A DNA stretch of 64,000 nucleotides, taken from NCBI GenBank assembly GCA_965224845.1, contig CBDDAJ010000013.1, positions 62,001 to 126,000 of the forward strand. Reading direction: 5' to 3'. The notes beneath the pieces were generated by a model. That model was not told where the DNA came from, did not search any database, and was given only the letters and a program-made list of their open reading frames with translations. Shown one piece after another: positions 1-8,216 of the stretch; position 1 is the first letter of the stretch, and every line of letters begins with the position of its first letter. The DNA is from Wocania_A sp965224845. Lineage in GTDB: Bacteria; Bacteroidota; Bacteroidia; Flavobacteriales; Flavobacteriaceae. The position numbers and the translations under genes are program-made.

Positions 1-2
1 AT

Positions 3-719
3 ATGAAATTAGATATTCTTGCTTTTGGAGCACATCCTGATGATGTTGAGCTAGGCTGTGGAGCAACCATAGCAAAAGAGATTGCTAACGGAAAAAAGGT
101 TGGTATTATAGATTTAACCAGAGGAGAGCTGGGAACCCGCGGTACAGAAAAAACCAGAGATGACGAATCTAAAAGCGCAGCAAAGATTTTGAGAGTTTCT
201 GTTAGAGAAAACCTTGGATTTGCAGATGGTTTTTTTGTTAATGATATGAAACACCAACTGGAAGTAATTAAGTTGATTCGTAAATACCAACCAAAGATTG
301 TAATCTGTAATGCAGTTGATGATAGACATATTGATCATGGCAAAGGGAGTAAATTAGTAAGTGATGCTTGTTTTTTAAGCGGATTAATAAAAATAAAAAC
401 TACAGTTGATGGTGAGTTGCAGACCCAATGGCGACCAAAGCAGGTATATCACTATATACAGTGGAAGAATTTAGAGCCTGATTTAACTGTTGATGTTTCA
501 GATTTTATGGATATAAAGATGAAAGCTGTTTTGGCATACAAAACACAGTTTTATGATAAAACAAGTACAGCGCCTGAAACTCCAATATCTAGTAAAAATT
601 TTACGGATAGTATTAAATATAGAGCGCGGGATTTAGGACGATTAGTTGGTGTTGAATATGCCGAAGGGTTTACTGTAGAGCGTTATCCTGCGGTTGATAG
701 TTTGTTTGATTTGAAATAA
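3..719 (+). CDS. bshB1: Bacillithiol biosynthesis deacetylase BshB1
   Basis: Predicted zinc-dependent LmbE-family (PIG-L) deacetylase that removes the acetyl group from N-acetylglucosaminyl-malate in bacillithiol synthesis; cytoplasmic. The zinc motif AHPDDVELGCG lies at residues 10-20 and a second histidine motif (DRHIDHGKG) near residue 107. At 238 residues it has the usual family length. The ATG at base 3 follows an A-rich leader cut off by the window edge. The start matches the family N-terminus (MKLDILAFGAHPDD). Use of bacillithiol as low-molecular-weight thiol is common in Flavobacteriaceae. Assignment to BshB1 rather than a generic LmbE deacetylase rests on recognition of the overall sequence. 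Confidence 0.9.
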   Translation: MKLDILAFGAHPDDVELGCGATIAKEIANGKKVGIIDLTRGELGTRGTEKTRDDESKSAAKILRVSVRENLGFADGFFVNDMKHQLEVIKLIRKYQPKIVICNAVDDRHIDHGKGSKLVSDACFLSGLIKIKTTVDGELQTQWRPKQVYHYIQWKNLEPDLTVDVSDFMDIKMKAVLAYKTQFYDKTSTAPETPISSKNFTDSIKYRARDLGRLVGVEYAEGFTVERYPAVDSLFDLK

Positions 720-749
720 AAATTATTCTTAAAAAAATAAAGAATTACT

Positions 750-779
750 TTGCGGTAAATAGTAAATAATTTACATTTG
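750..779 (+). promoter_or_regulatory. Bacteroidota-type promoter of tRNA-His
   Basis: TTG at 750-752 and TACATTTG at 772-779 are separated by exactly 19 bases, matching the primary sigma-factor consensus of Bacteroidota (TTG at -33, TAnnTTTG at -7). The predicted start of transcription is about 785, some 23 bases before the tRNA. Confidence 0.75.
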
Positions 780-807
780 CACACGCATTACAAAATGCAA
801 GTTACAT

Positions 808-882
808 GGTGGTTGTAGCTCAGTTGGTTAGAGCATTGGTTTGTGGTACCAAGGGTCGCCGGTTCGAATCCGGTCTTCCACC
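808..882 (+). tRNA. tRNA-His (GTG)
   Basis: Full cloverleaf: D-arm starting TAGCTCAG, anticodon stem TTGGT/ACCAA at 836-840 and 848-852 with loop TTGTGGT and anticodon GTG at 843-845, and T-arm with loop TTCGAAT. An extra 5' G (G808) opposite C882 is the hallmark of tRNA-His. The 3' CCA is not encoded. Positions 5-68 and 6-67 of the acceptor stem are T-T as read here. Confidence 0.96.
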
Positions 883-890
883 CAAAAGTA

Positions 891-922
891 AAAGCCTTTC
901 AATATCTTGAAAGGCTTTTTTT
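891..922 (+). terminator. Intrinsic terminator, probably bidirectional
   Basis: Perfect 12-bp stem (891-902 with 907-918), TATC loop, followed by a run of T. It ends the tRNA-His transcript and lies just 3' of the convergent M28 peptidase gene, which it could also serve. Confidence 0.85.
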
Positions 923-938
923 GTTTTGTATATGATTG

Positions 939-1949
939 TTATTCAGTTTTATCTACTTTTATTCTTTCTTCACGATTTGCTAGTTCCCAGGCGGTATGGA
1001 ATATTAAACGGGAGCGTGTTTCTAAAAATGCGTAATTTATTTTATCGGGAGTATCCGATGGTTTGTGGTAATCGGCATGAGTACCATTAAAATAAAAGAT
1101 AACAGGAATATTATTTTTTGCAAAATTGTAATGATCAGATCTGTAATAAAAGCGATTGGGGTCGTTTTCATCATTATAGGTATAATCAAATTCTAAATGG
1201 GTATATTTTTTATTGATTTCTTCAGAAACATCATGTAGCTCTTCACTCAATTTATCCGAACCAATAAGGTATAAGTAGTTGTCACTGTTTTCGTGCTTAG
1301 GGTCTACACGACCAATCATATCTATATTCAAATTAGCTACTGTATTTTCTAATGGAAAAATGGGATTAACATCGGTATAATAGCGCGAACCAAATAAGCC
1401 AATTTCTTCACCGGTTACATGTAAAAAAAGAATAGAGCGTTTAGGTCCGTTACCATCTTCTTCGGCTTTTTTAAAGGCCTCTGCAATTTCTAAAATAGCT
1501 ATTGTCCCGGAACCGTCGTCATCTGCTCCATTATTGATATCTCCGTTTGCCGAGATTCCAATATGGTCTAAATGTGCCGATACCACAATAACCTCATCTG
1601 GTTTTTCTGAACCTTTAATATATGCTACAACATTTTCTGAAGCCCTGGCTCTTCCATTGAAAAAGCTTTCCGGGATTTCTTGAAAATAATCTCCATTAGC
1701 AATTGGCGAAGGGATTTTATGGTCTACATAATGCTTTTTAATAAACGCAATGGCCTTTTTTTGCCCAGGTTCGCCAGTTCTTCTGCCTTCAAATTCATCA
1801 GAAGCATAGGTGTAAAGCATCTCTTTTAATTCTGTTTCTGTAATTGTTTTTGCGTAGTCTGTAACATCTTTTTTTGCGTTTTTATTCTGCGAAGAACGGC
1901 AAGAGCTTATTAAAATGACTGCACATAAAAGAATGCTTAATTTTTTCAT
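939..1949 (-). CDS. M28 family zinc peptidase, lipoprotein
   Basis: Predicted secreted aminopeptidase-like M28 peptidase. A lipoprotein signal is seen at the N-terminus (LISSC, Cys17), so the enzyme probably sits on a membrane outside the cytoplasm. The co-catalytic zinc ligands are visible in order: HLDH, NNGADDDGSG (bridging Asp), TGEEIG (Glu-Glu), NIDMIGR and RSDHYNF. At 336 residues it is a compact single-domain member. It is followed on the same strand by no further gene (terminator at 891-922) and is preceded by a close paralogue, so the pair looks like a tandem duplication. Substrate unknown; amino-terminal residues of peptides are the family norm. Confidence 0.9.
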   Translation of the reverse strand: MKKLSILLCAVILISSCRSSQNKNAKKDVTDYAKTITETELKEMLYTYASDEFEGRRTGEPGQKKAIAFIKKHYVDHKIPSPIANGDYFQEIPESFFNGRARASENVVAYIKGSEKPDEVIVVSAHLDHIGISANGDINNGADDDGSGTIAILEIAEAFKKAEEDGNGPKRSILFLHVTGEEIGLFGSRYYTDVNPIFPLENTVANLNIDMIGRVDPKHENSDNYLYLIGSDKLSEELHDVSEEINKKYTHLEFDYTYNDENDPNRFYYRSDHYNFAKNNIPVIFYFNGTHADYHKPSDTPDKINYAFLETRSRLIFHTAWELANREERIKVDKTE

Positions 1950-2018
1950 GGTATTAGAGAGTTATTTTTTATGCTGCTATATTACAAAAAAGCAGATACA
2001 TATAATGGAGATTTATAC

Positions 2019-3071
2019 TTATTTTAAGAACTCATTTTCACTATCTTTTGTAATGCGACGTTCTTGATTAGCTATTTGCCAAGCCGTAGCAAAAATGAGT
2101 TTTGCACGTGTTTCCAAGAGTTGGTAATCTATTTTATCAGGAGTGTCACTAACCTCATGATAATCATCATGCTCACCATTAAAGTAAAAAATAACTGGAA
2201 TATTATGTTTGGCAAAATTATAATGATCAGATCTGGTGTAATAATGGTTTTTTTCCCCTTCAGCATTGTACCTATAATCTAGATTGATGTTAAAGTAAGA
2301 CTTGTTAATTTTTTCAGAGGTATAATGCAATTCTTTGCTAATTCTATCTGACCCTATTAAATAGATATAGTTTTTATTATCTATATGGGCATCATCAACT
2401 CTGCCGATCATATCAATATTAAGATCGGTTACTGTATTTTTTAAAGGGAAAGCCGGATATTTGGTGTAATATTCAGAGCCTCGTTTTCCTATTTCTTCAG
2501 CAGTTAAATGAAGAAACAATAAGCTTCTTTTTGGAGCGTAACCATCTTTTTTTGCTAAATTAAAGGCTTGAGCTATTTCCATGATGGCCACTGTTCCAGA
2601 TCCATCATCGTCTGCGCCATTATGTATTTCTCCATTTTCTGAAACTCCTAAATGATCGAGATGCGCAGAAATAATAACCACTTCTTCGGGTTTTTCTGAA
2701 CCTTTAATATATGCTAAAACATTTTCTGAAGCCTTAATGCCTTTTGAAAAAAAGCTGCCAGGAATGGTTTGATAATAGTTAGACCCTCCATAAGGCGATG
2801 CTATTTGTTCGTTTTGATAATACTTTTTTAAAAATGCAGCGGCTTTTTTTTGACCAGCTTCACCAACTTTTCTTCCTAAAAATTCATCTGAAGAAAATGT
2901 ATATAAATGTGTGCTTAATTCTTTTGCAGAAATCGTATTGGCGTATTTTAAAACACGCGTACTGTCTACCAGTTTGATACTATCTTTAAGGTTTTTAACT
3001 TTGATGGTGTATTTAGTTGTTGCACAGGTGCCAACAAGCGTAAATGCAAATAATATGTAAAAAGTCTTCAT
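2019..3071 (-). CDS. M28 family zinc peptidase (paralogue)
   Basis: Second M28 peptidase, clearly homologous to its downstream neighbour over the whole length. The same metal motifs are present (HLDH, NNGADDDGSG, TAEEIG, NIDMIGR, RSDHYNF), so it should be active. The N-terminus is hydrophobic with a possible lipobox (LVGTC, Cys16), less canonical than in the paralogue. The two genes are 69 bases apart on one strand and may be co-transcribed. Differences are concentrated in the first 60 residues and around residue 270, so substrate preference may differ. 350 residues, within family range. Confidence 0.9.
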   Translation of the reverse strand: MKTFYILFAFTLVGTCATTKYTIKVKNLKDSIKLVDSTRVLKYANTISAKELSTHLYTFSSDEFLGRKVGEAGQKKAAAFLKKYYQNEQIASPYGGSNYYQTIPGSFFSKGIKASENVLAYIKGSEKPEEVVIISAHLDHLGVSENGEIHNGADDDGSGTVAIMEIAQAFNLAKKDGYAPKRSLLFLHLTAEEIGKRGSEYYTKYPAFPLKNTVTDLNIDMIGRVDDAHIDNKNYIYLIGSDRISKELHYTSEKINKSYFNINLDYRYNAEGEKNHYYTRSDHYNFAKHNIPVIFYFNGEHDDYHEVSDTPDKIDYQLLETRAKLIFATAWQIANQERRITKDSENEFLK

Positions 3072-3199
3072 GTGTTAATAGCTGTTTTGAGAGTCACATG
3101 TAACTTACATTTAATCACATTCTCTTGAGGTGAGAATACTTTAGTATGTCCGTTTCATTTTTTAATTAGCTGCAAATATATAATAAATGAAGAAAAAGC

Positions 3200-3565
3200 T
3201 TACTGTTCTATATCAATATCTGCATCTTCAAGTTCTATATCTTCTAAATCTAGCTCATTTAATTCTTCAATAGCCTCTTCTTCAGACTTAGCTTCTTTTT
3301 CTTCTAAAGCTTCTGTATTGGCCACTTCTACGGTGTTAAATAGTGATTTGTAAGTGGTAATAGCCAAAGCTATAATGGTTAAAAAGAAAGTGAATTGAAT
3401 AATTTTTTTTACTTCCCCGCTCTTTTTTGAAAGGTAAAAAGCCACCAGTCCGCATATCAGAGCTATAATTGCTGGTATTATTGCGAGATTAGAAACTGGT
3501 AGAACAGACAATATAATTGCTAAAACTGAAGCTACTATTGCTAAAATTGTAAATATTTTTTTCAT
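3200..3565 (-). CDS. Small membrane protein with acidic tail
   Basis: I do not recognise the family. Residues 5-75 form about three hydrophobic segments (two at 5-45, one at 55-75, separated by the basic KKSGEVKK). The last 40 residues are very acidic (EEKEAKSEEEAIEELNELD). A short acidic-tailed inner-membrane protein is the most one can say. It begins 14 bases after the stop of the DUF3108 gene on the same strand, so the two are probably one transcript. Confidence 0.7.
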   Translation of the reverse strand: MKKIFTILAIVASVLAIILSVLPVSNLAIIPAIIALICGLVAFYLSKKSGEVKKIIQFTFFLTIIALAITTYKSLFNTVEVANTEALEEKEAKSEEEAIEELNELDLEDIELEDADIDIEQ

Positions 3566-3579
3566 CTTAAATAGGTGTT

Positions 3580-4347
3580 TTAATGTTTTAAACCTGTTGC
3601 AGATTTTATTTTTAATTCGCCATTACCTACAGGGATTTTAAATTTCCCATAAACAGGAATCTTATTCTCATCGGCAGTTAGCCACAAAAAATTACTGTTT
3701 TTCCCTTTTAAAACCTGTGTTTGGCTCGAACCTATGGCTAACTTATAGCATGTTTTTTCTCCAATAGCTGTTTGTATGGTTTCCTTACCTAAATATGTTA
3801 TTTGTCCTTTAAATTCTTTTCTGTCAAAAATAATTGTAAACGATTTACTGGTGCCAACAGACATGTTCTTATAATCAAACAATCTTACTTTGTATAAAGT
3901 TGTAACAATATCTTTTGTTCCGGAGTTTATTACAATGTTTTTTTTCTCTTCGTAGTTGTTCTTCTTTTTTAGATGAGATTTAACTGTTTTGGTTTTGTGG
4001 CTAAAAGTGTATTTCATGTATTTATAATAACTCCCTTCATTAATATCGCGCTTGTATAAATACGGTGTTAATGTTTTAGGGTTTACATAGCTTTCATATA
4101 AATCTCTGATCTTAAAAAAATGGTCCCATTTACTGTAGGTAACAGCTTTACATTTTAACCTTAATAAGGTTGCTTTAGACGTTTTTACACTACTGGTTTC
4201 CATAGTAACCTCGGCTAGATCTGTTAATATTCCAGACATGTTATATGCCGCTGTATAAGTGAGTTTCTCACCTGAAGCAATGGCATTATTTTGAGCATTA
4301 ATACTTAGTGATAGAAAGAAAAGAACGATAAAGAATCTGTAAAACAT
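3580..4347 (-). CDS. DUF3108 domain-containing secreted protein
   Basis: Predicted exported protein of the DUF3108 family (function unknown, thought to be periplasmic or outer-membrane associated). Signal peptide at residues 1-18 ending SINAQ. The body contains the family features: an early GEKLTYTAAYN segment, a YESYVNPKTLTPYLYKRDI segment and a late KIPVYGKFKIPVGNGEL beta region. 255 residues is normal. It leads a two-gene unit with the small membrane protein downstream. The 281 bases upstream are shared with the divergent universal stress protein gene. Confidence 0.82.
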   Translation of the reverse strand: MFYRFFIVLFFLSLSINAQNNAIASGEKLTYTAAYNMSGILTDLAEVTMETSSVKTSKATLLRLKCKAVTYSKWDHFFKIRDLYESYVNPKTLTPYLYKRDINEGSYYKYMKYTFSHKTKTVKSHLKKKNNYEEKKNIVINSGTKDIVTTLYKVRLFDYKNMSVGTSKSFTIIFDRKEFKGQITYLGKETIQTAIGEKTCYKLAIGSSQTQVLKGKNSNFLWLTADENKIPVYGKFKIPVGNGELKIKSATGLKH

Positions 4348-4545
4348 ATAGAGTGTTTTTTAATACGAACTATAATTTAGTAAACATTTATTATGCCGAA
4401 AAATACAATGCTTTATACTATTATGCTAATTTTTTTTATTTGTTTACGCCTTTATATGCTGCAACTGATATTTGTCATAGTTTTTTTTTGTCCCTCATAA
4501 TATATTTACGTTGTTAACCATTTTATATTGCTATAAAAGCCCATA

Positions 4546-4579
4546 ATGGGTATTAAATTAAGCAATGAGTAGTACCCAT
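4546..4579. promoter_or_regulatory. Inverted repeat upstream of stress protein gene
   Basis: ATGGGTA at 4546-4552 and TACCCAT at 4573-4579 form a perfect 7-bp inverted repeat with a 20-base spacer, 50 bases before the universal stress protein start. It could be an operator or a 5' UTR hairpin; nothing more can be shown. Confidence 0.35.
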
Positions 4580-4628
4580 CATAATAATTAAATTATTGAA
4601 AAATAAATTGTTACAAAAATTTAAATAG

Positions 4629-5468
4629 ATGAAAACTATATTACTTCCTACAGATTTTTCTATAAACTCGATAAATGCTATTGATTATGCTGTAGAATTA
4701 TTTAAGGATATTGAATGCCGTTTTTACTTGCTTAATGTACAAAAAGCTTCGGCTTTTATATCGGATGATATGATGACAGTATCGTCATCTGCAACTATTT
4801 ATAATACTATTGTTGATGCTGCCAAAAAATCAATTTCTAATATTATTTCTAAGATCGAGAACAAGTATCATAATAAAAAACACCGTTTTGTGTCTGTTGT
4901 AGATTATGATAATTTTATTGATGCTATAAATCAAGTATCAAGTAAGTATCATGTAGATTTAATAGTTATGGGTACAAGAGGTGCTTCTGGTTTAGGCAAG
5001 GTAATTTTTGGAAGCAATACTGTTAGGGTTATTCAACGCTGTAATATGCCAGTGCTTGCTATACCTGATAACTGCAAGTTTAATGGCATCAATAAAATTG
5101 TTTTTGCAACCTCAAATTCTAAACAGTTTGATACTAATGAACTAGAAGCCCTGGAACAAATAATAGCGTTAGGGCATTCAGAACTTGATATTTTACATCT
5201 TGCCGACCAGCATCATCTGGCATATAATGCCTATGATAATATGGAATTTTTTAATACCCATTTTAATGAAGCAAAGCATGAGTTTATTGATACGATAAGT
5301 CATGAGATGTTTAGTGCTGTACATAAATATATTGAAGACCACAACATTAAATTACTGGCCATAATGAATAAAAAGCATTCGTTTTTAGAGCGTTTATTTA
5401 TAAGGCATAATGTAGAAACATTTGCTTTTGATATTGATATTCCGTTTTTGGTGATGCAACATAAGTAA
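4629..5468 (+). CDS. Universal stress protein (two UspA domains)
   Basis: Cytoplasmic stress protein with two tandem Usp domains, about 1-145 and 150-279. The first holds the ATP-binding signature G-x2-G-x9-G-S (GTRGASGLGKVIFGSN, about residues 118-133). The second half lacks a clear copy of that motif (it ends KHSFLERLFIRHNVET), so only the first domain is predicted to bind nucleotide. This tandem design of about 280 residues is common in flavobacteria. It is monocistronic as far as can be seen; a hairpin lies 120 bases downstream. Confidence 0.88.
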   Translation: MKTILLPTDFSINSINAIDYAVELFKDIECRFYLLNVQKASAFISDDMMTVSSSATIYNTIVDAAKKSISNIISKIENKYHNKKHRFVSVVDYDNFIDAINQVSSKYHVDLIVMGTRGASGLGKVIFGSNTVRVIQRCNMPVLAIPDNCKFNGINKIVFATSNSKQFDTNELEALEQIIALGHSELDILHLADQHHLAYNAYDNMEFFNTHFNEAKHEFIDTISHEMFSAVHKYIEDHNIKLLAIMNKKHSFLERLFIRHNVETFAFDIDIPFLVMQHK

Positions 5469-5586
5469 CCCATTTTTCTCCATATGGTTTGTAATTAAAG
5501 TCCTTTAACTGCACTCAGGACCTGCTTTATCTTTTTAAAAAGACTCCTAAGTTATAGCATTGCATATAGCTGTAAAGCAAATGATG

Positions 5587-5619
5587 TTTTTAATGCCTTG
5601 ACCAAGTGCGCATTAAAAA
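5587..5619. other. Hairpin in the usp-DUF4870 spacer
   Basis: TTTTTAATGC (5587-5596) and GCATTAAAAA (5610-5619) form a perfect 10-bp stem with a 13-base loop. There is no T-run 3' of the stem on the plus strand beyond the stem itself, so it is not a classical terminator, but it may still end the usp transcript or act in the leader of the next gene. Confidence 0.4.
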
Positions 5620-5697
5620 ACAATTAATAATTTGTATATACTGTAACATTTTTTTTATTTGAGCGTCAAATAAGTGTCAATCAAAAAAATAATCATC

Positions 5698-6036
5698 ATG
5701 CGTCAAGACAATCAACTTTTAGTTATCACCCATTTAAGTCAATTAATTACACTTATTACAGGTTTTGGTAGTTTAATATTACCATTAGTATTTTGGCTTA
5801 CACAAAAAGAAAAAGTGTATCAAATGGATGCACATGGTAAAAATATTATAAACTTTCAATTGAGTTTAATCGTATATGCTATTATATGTATACCTTTAAT
5901 TTTAATATTTGGCTTAGGGTTATTAGGCTTTATCCTTTTAGGTATCATATCAATAATTTTCCCTATTATTAATGCTATAAAAGCAAGTAATGGCGAAACA
6001 CCAAAATATCCTTTATCTCTTAATTTTATTAGTTAG
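5698..6036 (+). CDS. DUF4870 domain-containing membrane protein
   Basis: Small integral membrane protein of the DUF4870 family (function unknown). Seen: cytoplasmic start MRQDNQLLVITHLSQL, a first hydrophobic segment with the family motif (LPLVFWLTQKEK), the conserved HGKNIINFQLS loop, and two further membrane segments. The open frame begins 24 bases earlier at a GTG, but the ATG at 5698 has an A-rich upstream stretch and gives the usual family length of 112 residues. A terminator follows directly. Confidence 0.85.
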   Translation: MRQDNQLLVITHLSQLITLITGFGSLILPLVFWLTQKEKVYQMDAHGKNIINFQLSLIVYAIICIPLILIFGLGLLGFILLGIISIIFPIINAIKASNGETPKYPLSLNFIS

Positions 6037-6061
6037 TTTAGTTAGTACGAGATAAGTAGAG

Positions 6062-6089
6062 CGCTCACTTTTTAGTGAGCGTTTTTTAT
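6062..6089 (+). terminator. Intrinsic terminator after DUF4870 gene
   Basis: Perfect 8-bp stem CGCTCACT/AGTGAGCG (6062-6069, 6074-6081), TTTT loop and six T residues. Placed 25 bases after the stop codon. Confidence 0.85.
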
Positions 6090-6147
6090 TTGTAATTTGG
6101 GCTTTCCACTACAACCTTAACGTAGAAATCACATTTCATTTAAAGAT

Positions 6148-6435
6148 TTAGTCATCATAATTAATACGCTCGCGTATACCACCGCCAGCACGATGGATAA
6201 TCACATCGGCCTTCCGGCGTTTAGCAATGGTTTTAGCCTTTTTTATAGCCGTACTTTGCTTCCTGTGTTTAGATGTAATGTGCTTATTGCCCTCTCGTCG
6301 CACAGCCCAACCCGCTTCGTAAGGCACAACATGCTGATGCCATGTTCTGGTTTTCTTGTTTGCACTTTTAAAATAAGCCTCAATAAGTTCTTTTAAAACT
6401 TGAATCCAAGATGTTGGTTTGCTGCTTTTTGACAT
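6148..6435 (-). CDS. DUF2188 domain-containing protein
   Basis: Short basic protein whose central part matches DUF2188: HVVPYEAGWAVRREGNKH followed by AIKKAKTIAKRRKADVIIH and RAGGGIRERINYDD. The family is small, cytoplasmic and of unknown function, often with stress-related context. The first 30 residues are a family-variable basic extension. 95 residues. It follows a small hypothetical ORF by 29 bases on the same strand. Confidence 0.82.
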   Translation of the reverse strand: MSKSSKPTSWIQVLKELIEAYFKSANKKTRTWHQHVVPYEAGWAVRREGNKHITSKHRKQSTAIKKAKTIAKRRKADVIIHRAGGGIRERINYDD

Positions 6436-6464
6436 AGGATATTAATTGTAAATCTAAGATACTA

Positions 6465-6737
6465 TTATTTAATAAAAGTGAAATAAAAAAACAAAGCATG
6501 GTTTGTTTTCAATGAATCAATAAAAAGTATTTTTTCGTAATCTTTTTTATTAGTGAGCTTTATATAATTCTTGTTCTTGTATATTATTGTTAGCGTGTCA
6601 AAAAAAATTCTTGATTCAGAGTCATTCTTTTTTTTCATTTTCATATCGTGATGATAAATCAATTCACCCTCAAATACTTTTTCTGTTGAGGACAGATTAA
6701 TCAATGAAAAACAACCTATGAAGGTTGATATTCTCAT
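6465..6737 (-). CDS. Hypothetical protein, possibly a truncated remnant
   Basis: I do not recognise this protein firmly. From the ATG at 6737 it would have 90 residues: a weak export-like N-terminus (MRISTFIGCFSLINLSS), then a segment of the type FEGELIYHHDMKMKK and FFDTLTIIYKNKNYIKL that resembles the start of longer flavobacterial secreted proteins. It ends abruptly in a hydrophobic LFFYFTFIK, which suggests loss of the C-terminal part. An ATG 18 bases upstream is the alternative start. It may be a pseudogene. Confidence 0.4.
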   Translation of the reverse strand: MRISTFIGCFSLINLSSTEKVFEGELIYHHDMKMKKKNDSESRIFFDTLTIIYKNKNYIKLTNKKDYEKILFIDSLKTNHALFFYFTFIK

Positions 6738-6852
6738 TTTTAAAATGTTACCCAATATGTCGTGGATATGAAATCGTATCGCTGCTTTATGCCCGACGCT
6801 AAACGAAGTTATCCTTTTTTTTATACAAAGTCAAGCCTTTGTTCTTTACACA

Positions 6853-6888
6853 AAAAAGCAGTAACCTAACTAAAGATTACTGCTTTTA
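6853..6888 (-). terminator. Intrinsic terminator of dnaN
   Basis: 11-bp stem (6854-6864 with 6877-6887), read on the minus strand as AAAAGCAGTAA ... TTACTGCTTTT followed by further T. It lies about 35 bases past the dnaN stop codon. Confidence 0.8.
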
Positions 6889-6922
6889 TATTATAAGATT
6901 CCTGTTTTCACAGGAATAAATA

Positions 6923-8041
6923 TTAACTATTTAACATCACAGGCATTACCAGCATGGTAATTTGCTCACCTTCATCCAGACCATCAATAGGTGTTAAAAT
7001 ACCAGCTCTGTTAGGCATGCTCATTTCTAACTGTACCTCATTAGAGCTAAGGTTATTTAGCATCTCTGTTAAAAAACGCGAGTTAAACCCGATTTGCATA
7101 TCATCTCCCTGGTAATCGCATGTTAAGCGTTCTTCGGCTTTATTGCTGTAATCGATATCTTCAGCCGAAATATTAAGCTCTGCACCAGCAATTTTTAAAC
7201 GTATTTGGTGCGTGGTTTTGTTAGAGAAAATACTAACACGACGTACAGAATTTAAAAACTGTGTTCTGTCTATTGATAGCTTGTTAGGGTTTTCTTTAGG
7301 AATTACAGCTTCGTAATTTGGGTACTTACCATCTATTAAACGGCAAATAAGCTCAGAGTTTTCAAAAGTAAATTTCGCATTACTTTCATTATACTCAATG
7401 GTTACATCATCTTCACTGGCTGCCAAAATTCCTTTTAATAGATTTAAAGGTTTTTTAGGCATAATAAATTCTGCTACCTGATTGGCCTTAATGTCTTCTC
7501 GTGTGTATTTTACTAATTTATGCGCATCGGTAGCAACAAATGTTAGGCCTTCAGTTGAAAACTGAAAAAACACACCACTCATTACAGGACGTAAATCGTC
7601 ATTTCCGGCGGCAAAGATGGTTTTACTTATTGCCGTAGCCAGTACATCACCAGTTATTACTGTTTTACTGGGGTCTTCTAATGCTACAGCTTTTGGAAAT
7701 TCGTTTCCGTCTGCATATGCTAAAGCATATTTACCATGATTTGAGCTAATCTCAACAGTATTATTATCTTCAACCACAAAAGTTAAAGGTTGCTCAGGAA
7801 ATGTTTTTAAAGTATCTAGTAACAAACGTGCAGGAATTGCAACACTACCTTTGCTATCGCTTTCCACATCTAAGGCAGATGCCATTGTAGTTTCTAAATC
7901 GCTAGCAGAAACAGTTAATTTAGAATGATCTAATTCAAATAAAAAATTGTCTAAAATAGGTAAAGTGTTCGAGCTATTAATAACACCTCCTAAAACCTGC
8001 AATTGTTTTAACAAATAGGTACTTGATACTATAAATTTCAT
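6923..8041 (-). CDS. dnaN: DNA polymerase III beta sliding clamp
   Basis: Ring-shaped processivity clamp of the replicative polymerase. 372 residues, three repeated clamp domains (about 1-120, 128-245, 247-372). Recognised by the N-terminus (MKFIVSSTYLLKQLQVLGGVI), the VISSNTLPILDNFL-type first domain, the DLRPVMSGVFFQ segment opening domain 2, and the C-terminal MLVMPVMLNS that closes the clamp. In this group dnaN is normally separate from dnaA, as here. The gldFG gene lies upstream on the same strand with a 175-base gap, so dnaN probably has its own promoter. Confidence 0.97.
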   Translation of the reverse strand: MKFIVSSTYLLKQLQVLGGVINSSNTLPILDNFLFELDHSKLTVSASDLETTMASALDVESDSKGSVAIPARLLLDTLKTFPEQPLTFVVEDNNTVEISSNHGKYALAYADGNEFPKAVALEDPSKTVITGDVLATAISKTIFAAGNDDLRPVMSGVFFQFSTEGLTFVATDAHKLVKYTREDIKANQVAEFIMPKKPLNLLKGILAASEDDVTIEYNESNAKFTFENSELICRLIDGKYPNYEAVIPKENPNKLSIDRTQFLNSVRRVSIFSNKTTHQIRLKIAGAELNISAEDIDYSNKAEERLTCDYQGDDMQIGFNSRFLTEMLNNLSSNEVQLEMSMPNRAGILTPIDGLDEGEQITMLVMPVMLNS

Positions 8042-8216
8042 ATGTTAATCTATATTTTTTTTAAAGGTCATATGTTGCATTTATATTATAATTTCAACTA
8101 GTAAAGCATCATTTTTTTTAAATGGTGTATCTGCATACATGAGTTTAATTTTTGAATAAATGCTACTTACAAATATATTCTATACGAATTAATATTGGAA
8201 ACAAACTTATTAACAT

